NCBI RefSeq assembly: GCF_017303055.1
Contig: NZ_JAEKJT010000007.1
Location: 62,001 to 126,000 of the forward strand
Reading direction: 5' to 3'
Origin: Halomonas litopenaei
GTDB taxonomy: Bacteria > Pseudomonadota > Gammaproteobacteria > Pseudomonadales > Halomonadaceae
Length of the DNA stretch: 64,000 nt
Below are positions 9,671-18,019 of the stretch, in pieces (position 1 is the first letter of the stretch; each line of letters starts with the position of its first letter). The notes below the pieces were generated by a model. That model did no database searches. It saw nothing but the letters and a program-made list of their open reading frames with translations, and was not told the origin of the DNA. Both the position numbers and the translations under genes were made by a program.

Positions 9671-10592
9671 ACACCCGCACTGGCGACGCTCCTGGCGTCT
9701 GCTCGCCGACCTGCTCGCTGCCCTGCTGCTTGCCGCCGTCGCGCTATGGCACTACCTGATCGGTCAGTACGAATACATCCTGCTGCCTGCCGTGCTGTGC
9801 TGTCTGGTCGGCGTCATCGCCTACCTGGATGCCCGGCGCAACTCGCGACTTACTCATTACCTGCTGCTGATATGCGCCTGCCTGATGCTGTATGACCAGG
9901 CACTCATCCACTCAACCCTCGACCCGATCTGGACGAGTCTGCCGATTGCCCTGGTCTTGCTGCTGCTGCCACTGGGACCCGCCTTGGTGCTGTCGTGCCT
10001 GGCCCTTCCCCTCTGGCTATTCATCCACAGTCAGATGACCCCGGACGTGGCCCAGGTCATCAGCATGCTGACCTTCCTGGCGTGCTGCACCCTGGCTAGC
10101 TGGGAGCATCTACGCCAACGGGACCTCGCTCGCGCTACCGACCCGAGCGATGCCGACTGCGACGCCCTCAATCACGCCACCCTGCACGAGCGTCTGACCG
10201 GAGAGCTTGAACGCGCCCAGCACCTGGACCAGCGTCTCGCCGTGGTCATTCTGCATCTGCCTCAGCTTGAGGTAGCCAGCGAGCAGCACGGCTCACGTCT
10301 ACAGCTGTCACAGCTCGATCAGCTCTGTCGTGCGGTCCACCTGCACTGCCGCGACCACGACATCCTGGGCAGGCACTGCGCCGACACCTTCTGGCTGATC
10401 CTCCCTAACACCACGGAAAGCGGCGCCTTGCTGGTCACCAAGCGACTCGAACAGGCCTTATCCGAGGTTCGCCTGGCGGACCTGGGTCCGCTGACCCTTC
10501 GCTCGCAATTGTGTGCCCTCAAGCCGGAAGAGGACTGGCAGGTCTTCCTGGAGCGCTTGCAGCGACGCACCCAGACCATGACGGCGGACTGA
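9663..10592 (+). CDS. Membrane protein with degenerate GGDEF domain
   Basis: The 309-aa product has about six transmembrane segments in residues 10-150. A C-terminal domain (about 165-300) follows, laid out like a diguanylate cyclase. The GGDEF loop is replaced: GRHCADTFWLILPNT stands where RxGGDEFxxLLPxT is expected. HLPQLEVASEQHG replaces DIDxFKxxNDxxGH. DALNHATLHERL replaces the usual DxLTGLxNR. It probably does not make c-di-GMP; it may sense or scaffold. The ATG lies inside the end of the preceding gene, so the pair is translationally coupled and probably forms one system. Confidence 0.75.
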   Translation: MTEHPHWRRSWRLLADLLAALLLAAVALWHYLIGQYEYILLPAVLCCLVGVIAYLDARRNSRLTHYLLLICACLMLYDQALIHSTLDPIWTSLPIALVLLLLPLGPALVLSCLALPLWLFIHSQMTPDVAQVISMLTFLACCTLASWEHLRQRDLARATDPSDADCDALNHATLHERLTGELERAQHLDQRLAVVILHLPQLEVASEQHGSRLQLSQLDQLCRAVHLHCRDHDILGRHCADTFWLILPNTTESGALLVTKRLEQALSEVRLADLGPLTLRSQLCALKPEEDWQVFLERLQRRTQTMTAD

Positions 10593-10665
10593 CCGGTCAG
10601 CCAATGCCCAGCGGCTCGCGACTGTGGCATCATGCCGCCTCGCCGCCAAGCAAAGGAGAGTAAGG

Positions 10666-12072
10666 GTGGGAAATGCCGGGGACTGGCTGATTCAATGGGC
10701 GCCTTCGCCTGGCCTGCTACTGCTATCCGTGTTCGCCATCGCGCTAGTGGAATCACTGGCCCTGGTGGGGGTGGTGGTGCCAGGCGTGGTTCTGATCACC
10801 GCAGCAGCGTCGCTTGCAGGCCATCAGGAAATCGCGGTGGGCTGGGTCATGGCGTGCGCGTTTGCCGGCGCGATCGTTGGCGATGGGGTCAGCTATACCA
10901 TTGGCTACCGCTATCGGGAGCAGGTCACCACCATGTGGCCACTGTCCCACCATCCGGAATGGCTGTCACGGGGCGCCCGCTTCTTCCAGCGCCACGGCCC
11001 ACTATCGGTACTGCTGGGCAGGTTCGTCGGTCCCGTAAGGCCGATCGTGCCGCTGGTCGCGGGCATACTGCACATGCCACCCGCCACCTTCACCTGGGCC
11101 AACGTAGGCTCGGCCGCACTGTGGGCGCCAGCCTACATCCTGCCTGGCTATCTGCTGGGGCGTACCTGGCAACAGTGGCTTGCCCTGCCCCAGGACCTGC
11201 ATCCCTGGCTCACCGCTCTGGGCATCACGGTTGTCGCGCTCGCCATCATCTTCTCCTTGGTCCGCCACCATGCGTCACCGCCAGGGTTCCTCTTTCGCAG
11301 CCTTTCCTGGCTGACCCTGCGCCTGCCGGGTGGCCAGCGCCTGTGGCGCTGGCTCGCCCCGACCCACGAGGACGAGCCACCACTGGCTACCTGGCTATTG
11401 CTGCTGGGCAGCCTCACCGCGCTGTGCGCCTGGACCCTGGTGGTGCTCCAGGCAGACGGCCCACTGCCCATGGACGAACGCCTCAACGCACTGGTCAGCA
11501 GTCTCGACATCCCCCACCTAGCCACCCTGTCTACGAGCCTGGCCAAGGCAGGCGACACGCTCGGGGTCATCGTTCTGGCGCTGCCCTGGCTGGGCTGGCT
11601 ACTGTGGCGTCGCCGCTGGGCGGCGCTGAGCCACATCGCCGCCGGGCTTGCGGGCATCGGCCTGCTCAACACCCTGGGCAAGAGCGTCATTGGCCGACTG
11701 CGCCCGGATGCACCGGACTATCTGGCGGACTCCCTGTCCTACCCCAGCGCCCACACCTCCACGGCCGTCGTGCTCTACGGCCTCGCCGCTGCCTTCATTG
11801 CCCAGCGACTCCCCCACCATCGGCGCTTCTGGCCCTACTGGGTGGCGATTGCCATCATCGTTCCCATGGCCCTGTCACGTATTGTGCTGGGGGTACACTG
11901 GTTAAGCGACCTGATCGGCGGCGCCCTGCTGGGTCTGGTGGTGTGCGCGATGGTGCAGCTGTCATGGCTGAGGCGCGAGAGGCCTGGCTTTGCGGGCTGC
12001 CCAGGCGCATACCTGGGGCTGGCGTCCCTTGTGCTGATCAGCGCCCGGATGCTGTGGCTGCCGCCCGTATAG
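10666..12072 (+). CDS. DedA-family membrane protein fused to a PAP2 phosphatase
   Basis: The 468-aa product has an N-terminal DedA domain (about 10-200) followed by a PAP2 domain (about 240-450). The DedA half shows ALVGVVVPGVVLIT, GDGVSYTIGYRYR and a GRFVGPVRPIVPLVAG motif. The PAP2 half has all three phosphatase motifs: KSVIGRLRPDAP, YPSAHTS and SRIVLGVHWLSD. DedA proteins recycle polyprenyl-phosphate or other lipids across the membrane. PAP2 enzymes dephosphorylate undecaprenyl-PP or phosphatidate. The fusion probably couples dephosphorylation with flipping of the lipid carrier (inference). The GTG at 10666 is chosen because AAGGAG stands 7-8 bases upstream. Confidence 0.88.
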   Translation: MGNAGDWLIQWAPSPGLLLLSVFAIALVESLALVGVVVPGVVLITAAASLAGHQEIAVGWVMACAFAGAIVGDGVSYTIGYRYREQVTTMWPLSHHPEWLSRGARFFQRHGPLSVLLGRFVGPVRPIVPLVAGILHMPPATFTWANVGSAALWAPAYILPGYLLGRTWQQWLALPQDLHPWLTALGITVVALAIIFSLVRHHASPPGFLFRSLSWLTLRLPGGQRLWRWLAPTHEDEPPLATWLLLLGSLTALCAWTLVVLQADGPLPMDERLNALVSSLDIPHLATLSTSLAKAGDTLGVIVLALPWLGWLLWRRRWAALSHIAAGLAGIGLLNTLGKSVIGRLRPDAPDYLADSLSYPSAHTSTAVVLYGLAAAFIAQRLPHHRRFWPYWVAIAIIVPMALSRIVLGVHWLSDLIGGALLGLVVCAMVQLSWLRRERPGFAGCPGAYLGLASLVLISARMLWLPPV

Positions 12073-12168
12073 CCAGGAACGTAAGGAGCGAGCTGCCTGA
12101 GAAACAGGGCGTCTGTGTCAGCGCTTGCCATTGCCGCTGGCCATTAGCACGTCTATCACCGACGACGG

Positions 12169-12792
12169 CTACCCCAGCGCCAGCCAGAAGCCGACGCCGA
12201 TCATCAAGGTCCCGGCAATACGATTGAGCAGCCTGACGCTACCGCCCCGTGCCAGCAGGTGGCGAAGGCTCTTGCCACCACTCGCGTAGAGCAGCAGGCA
12301 GCTGAACTCGAGGCTCAGAATAATCACCACAAGCCCCGCCAACTGCCCCATCAGCGGACGTGAAGGCTCAAGGAACGGCGGCAATAGCGCGACGAAGAAG
12401 GCCCAGCCCTTGGGGTTGGCTACCGCAGTGACAAAGCCCTGCATCGCCAGTTCCCGTCGCGCCGGAGGGGCCGCCGCGTCGATCTCATCGGGGATCGCCA
12501 TGCGCCCGCGGGAGCGCCACATCAGCACCCCCAGGTAGACCAGGTAAGCGCCACCCAGCCACTTGAACAGCGCAAACAGCGCCGGCAGCTTGAGCATCAG
12601 GGCTGCAACGCCAGCACCGGCCGAAAACGCAACCAGGCCGACGCCGACCAGCTCACCCAGCATCATCCAGAGCGCGCGCCTGACGCCTTGGGTCATGCCC
12701 AGCACCATCGCCAGCGTCATGCACATGCCAGGGGTAAGCGAGACCAGGAAAAACGTAGGGATGAAGACAGAAAGTACCGAAAGGCTGGGCAT
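12169..12792 (-). CDS. LysE/RhtB-family amino-acid exporter
   Basis: The 207-aa inner-membrane protein has six predicted hydrophobic segments. The LysE-type opening is FLVSLTPGMCMTLAMVLGMTQG. A further conserved stretch is GGAYLVYLGVLMWRSRG. It likely exports amino acids or homoserine lactone-like compounds; the substrate cannot be read from sequence. The ATG follows AAAGGAAACCC. It is convergent with the DedA-PAP2 gene across 96 bases in which I see no clear terminator. Confidence 0.9.
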   Translation of the reverse strand: MPSLSVLSVFIPTFFLVSLTPGMCMTLAMVLGMTQGVRRALWMMLGELVGVGLVAFSAGAGVAALMLKLPALFALFKWLGGAYLVYLGVLMWRSRGRMAIPDEIDAAAPPARRELAMQGFVTAVANPKGWAFFVALLPPFLEPSRPLMGQLAGLVVIILSLEFSCLLLYASGGKSLRHLLARGGSVRLLNRIAGTLMIGVGFWLALG

Positions 12793-12832
12793 GGGTTTCC
12801 TTTCCCATAGGATTCAAAGAACAGGCGGACCT

Positions 12833-13462
12833 TCAATCGCCGGATGTTGGCTCGCCCCAGCGCGGCATCAAGCGATGATCGATGCCTAGCTGATTCAGGA
12901 TTCGCGCCACGATAAAGTCCACCAGATCATCGATGCTCTGTGGCTGGTGATAGAACCCGGGAGCCGCTGGCAGCACGATGGCCCCCATGCGCGTCAGGCT
13001 CAGCATATGCTCGAGATGAATGGCAGACAGCGGCGTCTCGCGAGGGACCAGCACCAGCTTGCGGCGCTCCTTCAGCGCCACATCGGCGGCACGCTCGATG
13101 AGGTTGTTGCTGGCACCACAGGCCACCGCGGACAGCGTACCGGTGGAGCAGGGACAGATCACCATGGCACTACTGGCGCCAGATCCGGAGGCCACCGGCG
13201 ACATCCAGTCCTCACGCCCGAAACAGCGAATCTGCCCCTTCTGCGCCGCAAAGCGCGAGGTCAACGCCTCCTCCAGCAACGCTGGACGTGGCGGCAGCGA
13301 TTCCTCGGTCTCGGTGGCGATCACCAGGTGCGCCGCCTTGGAGATCATGACCCACACCTCATGCCCGGCGCTGACCAGCATATCGATCAACCGCAGCCCG
13401 TACTGGGCACCCGAGGCACCCGTGATGGCAACGGTGACGGGCGACTTGAAGTCCTCAGCCAT
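12833..13462 (-). CDS. ubiX: Flavin prenyltransferase UbiX
   Basis: Makes prenylated FMN, the cofactor of the UbiD decarboxylase in ubiquinone synthesis. The 209-aa product shows AITGASGAQYGLRL (FMN-binding start), VICPCSTGTLSAVACG, KLVLVPRETPLSAIHL and GFYHQPQSIDDLVDF. Its ATG lies inside the last codons of mpl (8-base overlap), indicating coupled translation. Pairing with mpl is common in gammaproteobacteria. Confidence 0.95.
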   Translation of the reverse strand: MAEDFKSPVTVAITGASGAQYGLRLIDMLVSAGHEVWVMISKAAHLVIATETEESLPPRPALLEEALTSRFAAQKGQIRCFGREDWMSPVASGSGASSAMVICPCSTGTLSAVACGASNNLIERAADVALKERRKLVLVPRETPLSAIHLEHMLSLTRMGAIVLPAAPGFYHQPQSIDDLVDFIVARILNQLGIDHRLMPRWGEPTSGD

Positions 13463-14837
13463 GAGCGCGCTCCAACGCATCCAGCAACAGCTGATGAATG
13501 CCGCCAAACCCACCGTTCGACATCACAACGATACGATCATAAGGCCGCGCCTCTGCGACCAGTGCCGCGACCAGAGCCTCGATGTCAGTCGCCAGGTGGG
13601 CGGTGACCGGTGACGCCTCGACCACACTGTTGAGCGACCAGTCGAGCCCCGCGGGCTGATACCACCAGACCTGGTCGGCCGAGGCTACGCTGGCGGCCAG
13701 GCGGTCGCGCAGGGTGCCCAGACGCATGGTGTTGGAGCGTGGCTCGATCACCGCCAGCAGCCGTCCGCGCTGGGTGGACGCCTGCAACCCCGACAGGGTG
13801 GCTTCTATCGCGGTGGGGTGATGGGCGAAGTCATCAATGACCTGAATATTGGCGATCTCGCCCCGCACTTCCTGGCGCCGCTTGGGGGTTTCGAAGCGAG
13901 ACAGTGCCGCCGCTCCACGAGCAAGATCGACATCGAAGTAGCGGGCGGCGGCCAGCGCTGCCAGCGCATTGTGTGCGTTGTAGCTGCCGGTCAACCCCCA
14001 GTCGACCACCGCGTCTTCCTCGACACCCTGGGGGTCGCGATGAATGACCCGGAAACGGCTGGCGTCTTCGCGCTCCAGCTCGATTCGCCAAGGCGACGTC
14101 GTGGCCTGGCCCATGCGCTCCACCGGCGTCCAGCACCCTGCCGCCAGCACTCTCTCCAGTGCATCGTTGTCGTCGCCGACCAGCAGCAGGCCGCGACCGG
14201 GAACGGTACGCACAAGGTGGTGAAACTGCCGCTCGATAGCCGCCAGATCAGGAAAGATGTCGGCGTGATCGAACTCCAGGTTGTTGAGCACGGCGACCAA
14301 TGGGCGGTAATGCACGAACTTAGAGCGTTTGTCGAAAAAGGCGGTGTCGTACTCATCGGCTTCCACCACAAAGGGGGCCGACGCCTCGCCCAACCTGGCG
14401 GACACGCCAAAGTTGCGCGGTACACCGCCGATCAGGAACCCAGGCTCGAGCCCTGCGCTGTCGAGCAACCAGGCCAGCAGACTGGCGGTGGTGGTCTTGC
14501 CGTGAGTCCCTGCCACGGCCACCACAGGACGTCCCGGCAGCACGTGTTCGGCGAGCCATTGCGCCCCTGACACGTAGGGCAAGCCCTGATCCAGTACCGC
14601 CTCGACTTCAGGATTGCCCCGCGACAAAGCGTTGCCAATGACCACGAGGTCCGGTGCAGGCGTCAGATGATCCCCGCTAAAGCCGTTCTGCAGCGCGATA
14701 CCTGCTGCTTCCAACTGGGTGCTCATGGGCGGATAGACATTGGCATCCGAGCCGCTGACCTGATGGCCCAGCTCACGGGCCAGCAACGCCAGGCTACCCA
14801 TGAAGGTGCCACAGATACCGATGATGTGAAGATGCAT
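13455..14837 (-). CDS. mpl: UDP-N-acetylmuramate:L-alanyl-gamma-D-glutamyl-meso-diaminopimelate ligase
   Basis: Recycles murein tripeptide by ligating it directly to UDP-MurNAc in the cytoplasm. The 460-aa Mur-ligase begins MHLHIIGICGTFMGSLA after a GGAGGCGAC site. The P-loop is GTHGKTTTASLLAW, followed by VVEADEYDTAFFDKRSKFVH, LNNLEFDHADIF and DDFAHHPTAI. It heads the mpl-ubiX unit. A 532-base noncoding region separates it from the divergent phosphofructokinase gene. Confidence 0.96.
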   Translation of the reverse strand: MHLHIIGICGTFMGSLALLARELGHQVSGSDANVYPPMSTQLEAAGIALQNGFSGDHLTPAPDLVVIGNALSRGNPEVEAVLDQGLPYVSGAQWLAEHVLPGRPVVAVAGTHGKTTTASLLAWLLDSAGLEPGFLIGGVPRNFGVSARLGEASAPFVVEADEYDTAFFDKRSKFVHYRPLVAVLNNLEFDHADIFPDLAAIERQFHHLVRTVPGRGLLLVGDDNDALERVLAAGCWTPVERMGQATTSPWRIELEREDASRFRVIHRDPQGVEEDAVVDWGLTGSYNAHNALAALAAARYFDVDLARGAAALSRFETPKRRQEVRGEIANIQVIDDFAHHPTAIEATLSGLQASTQRGRLLAVIEPRSNTMRLGTLRDRLAASVASADQVWWYQPAGLDWSLNSVVEASPVTAHLATDIEALVAALVAEARPYDRIVVMSNGGFGGIHQLLLDALERAHG

Positions 14838-15369
14838 GTCGCCTCCATCGCTCCGCCTGACTCCCCCGATCCCCGCCCACAAGGCTCAGGGAGCGCCATG
14901 GCGACGTTAAGTTGGCGGCAGACTAGCACGCCGTGACCAAGGCCTCCAGAGCCACCCAGACAGCGGGGCGTGTTGCCTGTCACCCACCAATTTACTTTGT
15001 GTTGCCCTCGCCCACCCTTGGCAGCGCGTCACCGCCGATCTACAGTCGCCCTCGATCCGGCAACGCCCTGGCCAGTCACAGCGCCAGGGGGTACGCGCCA
15101 GGGGTGATCCCTTGCGGGCCAGCCAGATGGACTGGCACCGATGGCACCTATTGCCACAGCAGCACGCACTCAGGGTGCAGGGGACCGGGTGATCGGATAA
15201 AATCGCCGACCATGCCGGCGACCCACGCCACAGCGCTTGCACCTCAGGCTGTGCATGTCGCACTCGGAGACGGCGGCCAACCACGGCCCGACAAGGACGC
15301 TATACGGCCTCCGCCTGTCCCGGGATCATCCTTCTTTCCGACCCTAGCAACCCAGGAGCCCCACGCCTC
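14838..15369. other. 532-base noncoding region between mpl and the phosphofructokinase gene
   Basis: Divergent intergenic region. Open frames here are short or run into the neighbours and show no protein family. On the plus strand there is a possible -10 hexamer TAAAAT (around 15198) and an AGGAG site about 11 bases before the phosphofructokinase ATG. I see no strong -35 box, riboswitch fold or repeat. Its length is unusual for this compact window, so an sRNA or long leader is possible but not shown. Confidence 0.5.
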
Positions 15370-16629
15370 ATGGCCCAGCACAATGCTTTCTACGCCCAGT
15401 CCGGTGGCGTCACCGCGGTCATCAACGCCAGCGCCTGCGGCGTCATCGAGACCTGCCGCCGCCACAGCGACCGTATCGGAAAGGTCTATGCAGGCCATAA
15501 TGGCATCATCGGCGCCCTGACCGAGGATCTGATCGACGTCAGCCAGGAGTCAGACGACACCATTGCTGCGCTGCGCCACACCCCGGGCGGCGCCTTCGGC
15601 TCCTGCCGTTACAAGCTCAAGGACATCGAGAGCCACCGGGCCCAGTACGAGCGTCTGATCGAGGTGTTCAAGGCCCACGACATCCGCTACTTCTTCTACA
15701 ACGGCGGCGGCGACAGTGCCGATACCTGCCTCAAGGTGTCGCAGCTCTCTGAAAAAATGGGCTATCCGCTGACCGCCATCCACGTTCCCAAGACCGTGGA
15801 TAACGACCTGCCCATTACCGACAACAGCCCGGGCTTTGGCAGCGTCGCCAAGTACATCGCCACCTCCACCCTGGAAGCCTCCATGGACATCGCCTCCATG
15901 TGCGCCACCTCCACCAAGGTGTTCGTACTCGAGGTCATGGGACGCCACGCGGGCTGGATCGCCGGCGCAGGCGGCCTGGCGGGACAAGGGGAAGGCGAGC
16001 CGCCCCACCTCATCATCTTCCCCGAGATCCCCTTTGACCGTCGCCAGGTCATGGAGCGCGTCGAGTACGCCGTCAAGAACTACGGCTACTGCGTCATTGT
16101 TGTCTCCGAGGGGGCACGCTACGAAGACGGCACCTTCCTTGCCGACTCCGGCAACACGGATGCCTTTGGGCATCGCCAACTGGGCGGTGTGGCACCGACA
16201 CTGGCCGGCATGGTCAAGCAGGACCTGGGCTACAAGTATCACTGGGCCGTGGCAGATTACCTGCAGCGTGCAGCACGCCACCTTGGCGCCAAGACTGACG
16301 TCGAGCAGGCCTACGCTGTCGGAGTCAAGGCGGTCGAACTGGCGCTGGACGGCCACAATGCCCAGATGCCCGCCATCAAGCGGGTCAGCGAGAACCCCTA
16401 CCGCTGGGACATCGAGGCCGCGCCCCTGGCGGACGTAGCCAACCGCGAGAAATTCATGCCCCGCGACTATATTCGCGAGGACGGCTTTGGCATCAGTGAA
16501 GCGGGTCGCACCTACCTGGCCCCCCTGATCCAGGGCGAAGACTTCCCGCCTTTCGAGAATGGGCTGCCGAAAATGGCCAAGCTGAAGCTCGCCCGGGTCG
16601 CCAAGCGCCTGCCAGAGTTCAGCCTCTAA
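15370..16629 (+). CDS. pfp: Pyrophosphate-dependent 6-phosphofructokinase
   Basis: Phosphorylates fructose-6-phosphate with pyrophosphate instead of ATP, a reversible glycolytic step. The 419-aa product carries the PPi signature: NGGGDSADT with Asp where ATP enzymes have Gly (GGDGS), and PKTVDNDLP with Lys where ATP enzymes have Gly (PGTIDND). MGRHAGWIAGAGG is also family-typical. It is monocistronic, with a strong terminator just after the stop. In Halomonas-type bacteria this enzyme is linked to sugar routing around the Entner-Doudoroff pathway (family knowledge, not shown here). Confidence 0.93.
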   Translation: MAQHNAFYAQSGGVTAVINASACGVIETCRRHSDRIGKVYAGHNGIIGALTEDLIDVSQESDDTIAALRHTPGGAFGSCRYKLKDIESHRAQYERLIEVFKAHDIRYFFYNGGGDSADTCLKVSQLSEKMGYPLTAIHVPKTVDNDLPITDNSPGFGSVAKYIATSTLEASMDIASMCATSTKVFVLEVMGRHAGWIAGAGGLAGQGEGEPPHLIIFPEIPFDRRQVMERVEYAVKNYGYCVIVVSEGARYEDGTFLADSGNTDAFGHRQLGGVAPTLAGMVKQDLGYKYHWAVADYLQRAARHLGAKTDVEQAYAVGVKAVELALDGHNAQMPAIKRVSENPYRWDIEAAPLADVANREKFMPRDYIREDGFGISEAGRTYLAPLIQGEDFPPFENGLPKMAKLKLARVAKRLPEFSL

Positions 16630-16647
16630 GCCACGCCCCAAGACACA

Positions 16648-16674
16648 CCCGAGGCTCTGCCTCGGGTTTTTTTT
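16648..16674 (+). terminator. Rho-independent terminator of pfp
   Basis: Perfect 8-bp stem CCCGAGGC/GCCTCGGG with a TCT loop followed by eight T residues, 19 bases after the pfp stop. A textbook intrinsic terminator. Confidence 0.95.
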
Positions 16675-16830
16675 GTGCGCACGATTCGGTGCCACCTGAG
16701 TCGCTTCTTTGTCTAAGGGCTCCGTCTAGCACCTGGACAATGCCGTTCGTTCTCTCCCCCAGAGAAACGTGACGTTCTGTGGCGTGAGGCCACGGCGTCT
16801 GATCGCAGCTCAGCCCTTGCCAGCCTCAAC

Positions 16831-17796
16831 CTAGGATGCCGCGTCTGGGGGGTTGTCAGCGCCAGCAAAACTCCGGTGCCGCAAGCTCTCGATGTCGCGT
16901 TTGGGAGGTGCGCCAAACAGCCGACTGTACTCGCGGCTAAACTGCGACGGGCTCTCGTAACCCACCTGAAACGCGGCGGCGGCGGCATCATAAGCATCGT
17001 TCAGCATCAAGCGCCTGGCTTCGCTAAGGCGTAGCCACTTCTGATACTGCAAGGGGCTCATCCCCGTCAGCTGACGAAAATATTGGTGCAGACTCGATGT
17101 GCTCATCTGCGCTTGGGTCGCGAGCTCAGCGGTGCGCAGCGGCTGTGTGTAATTCGCCTTCAACCAATCAATGGCTCTGGCAATCCGCTGGCTTTGGCTA
17201 CCAACCGACGCAATCTGCCACAGACGTGGTGCCAGATCGCTTTTAAGCAGACGGTAGTGGATCTCACGCTCGATCAGTGGCGCGAGCACCGCCATGTCAG
17301 CGGGCTCGTCGAGTAGCCCGAGCAGACGCCTGAAGGGCTCCAACAGCTCAGGGGTGAGCGTGCCGATAGACGTGCCCGCCTCGCTGGCACGAGCACGCGG
17401 TGGCGGCAGCCGGATCTGCGAGATCAGCTCCGTCATGACAGACAGATCGAGCTTGAAGGATAGCCCCAGGCACGGCATGTCCGTGCTGGCCTCCAGCACT
17501 TGCGATCGAGCGGGGAGATCCAGCGAGTTGATCAAGAAGCGCTTGGTGTCGTAGGCATAGGCCTGCTCGCCGACCAGCATTTGCTTGGCCCCCTGGACGA
17601 CGATAACAATGCTGGGCTGCACCATACAGGCGCAGGGCTCGGTCAGGGCCTCACGCCTGAACAACGCCAGGCTTTCAAGCTCGGTCGCGCAGTCCTCCAA
17701 CCCTAGCGTACGCCCCCCAATCAAGCCCGCCAGGTCTGCGTGGATAGCGTCAAGCGATCCCATGTCGCGTCGCTCGATGTGAAGTTGAACTGGCAT
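16831..17796 (-). CDS. AraC-family transcriptional regulator
   Basis: The 321-aa regulator has an AraC_N-type cupin sensor (about 20-180). Typical motifs there are CACMVQPSIVIVVQGAKQ, AYAYDTKRFLINSLDLP and PCLGLSFKLDL. A C-terminal double helix-turn-helix (about 215-310) includes TAELATQAQMSTSSLHQYFR and AAAAFQVGYESPSQFSREYS. The ATG at 17796 follows GGGAGACC; a longer frame exists upstream without support. It is divergent from the MFS-dehydrogenase-hydrolase genes and probably controls them from the 223-base shared region. The inducer is unknown. Confidence 0.92.
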   Translation of the reverse strand: MPVQLHIERRDMGSLDAIHADLAGLIGGRTLGLEDCATELESLALFRREALTEPCACMVQPSIVIVVQGAKQMLVGEQAYAYDTKRFLINSLDLPARSQVLEASTDMPCLGLSFKLDLSVMTELISQIRLPPPRARASEAGTSIGTLTPELLEPFRRLLGLLDEPADMAVLAPLIEREIHYRLLKSDLAPRLWQIASVGSQSQRIARAIDWLKANYTQPLRTAELATQAQMSTSSLHQYFRQLTGMSPLQYQKWLRLSEARRLMLNDAYDAAAAAFQVGYESPSQFSREYSRLFGAPPKRDIESLRHRSFAGADNPPDAAS

Positions 17797-18019
17797 AGAA
17801 GGTCTCCCTGCGCCTCTTTCCGCGACGATATCTCGACCACCCTTCCTAGTCGAACCGTGTTCCATGAACTCGGAGTATCAGGCAAGAACCTTGGCCAATC
17901 CATCTACCGTCTCGACGGTACTGCTACGCAATATGGCAATCCAGGCGTTGTGGGCACCGGGGCCTTTACCTGTCACTGGCCTTGCCACACACCGACGTTG
18001 ATATCGCATAGAGAGACCG

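Noticed and set aside
10632..12227. 531-codon frame overlapping the DedA-PAP2 gene
   Set aside because: Arg/Pro/His-rich translation typical of a wrong frame; the other frame has complete DedA and PAP2 motifs.
14933..15520. 195-codon plus-strand frame in the mpl-pfp gap
   Set aside because: Overlaps the start of pfp in another frame, Pro/Ser/Arg-rich, and no recognisable domain or ribosome site.
15550..16695. 381-codon minus-strand frame across pfp
   Set aside because: Antisense to a well-conserved PPi-PFK gene and runs through its terminator.
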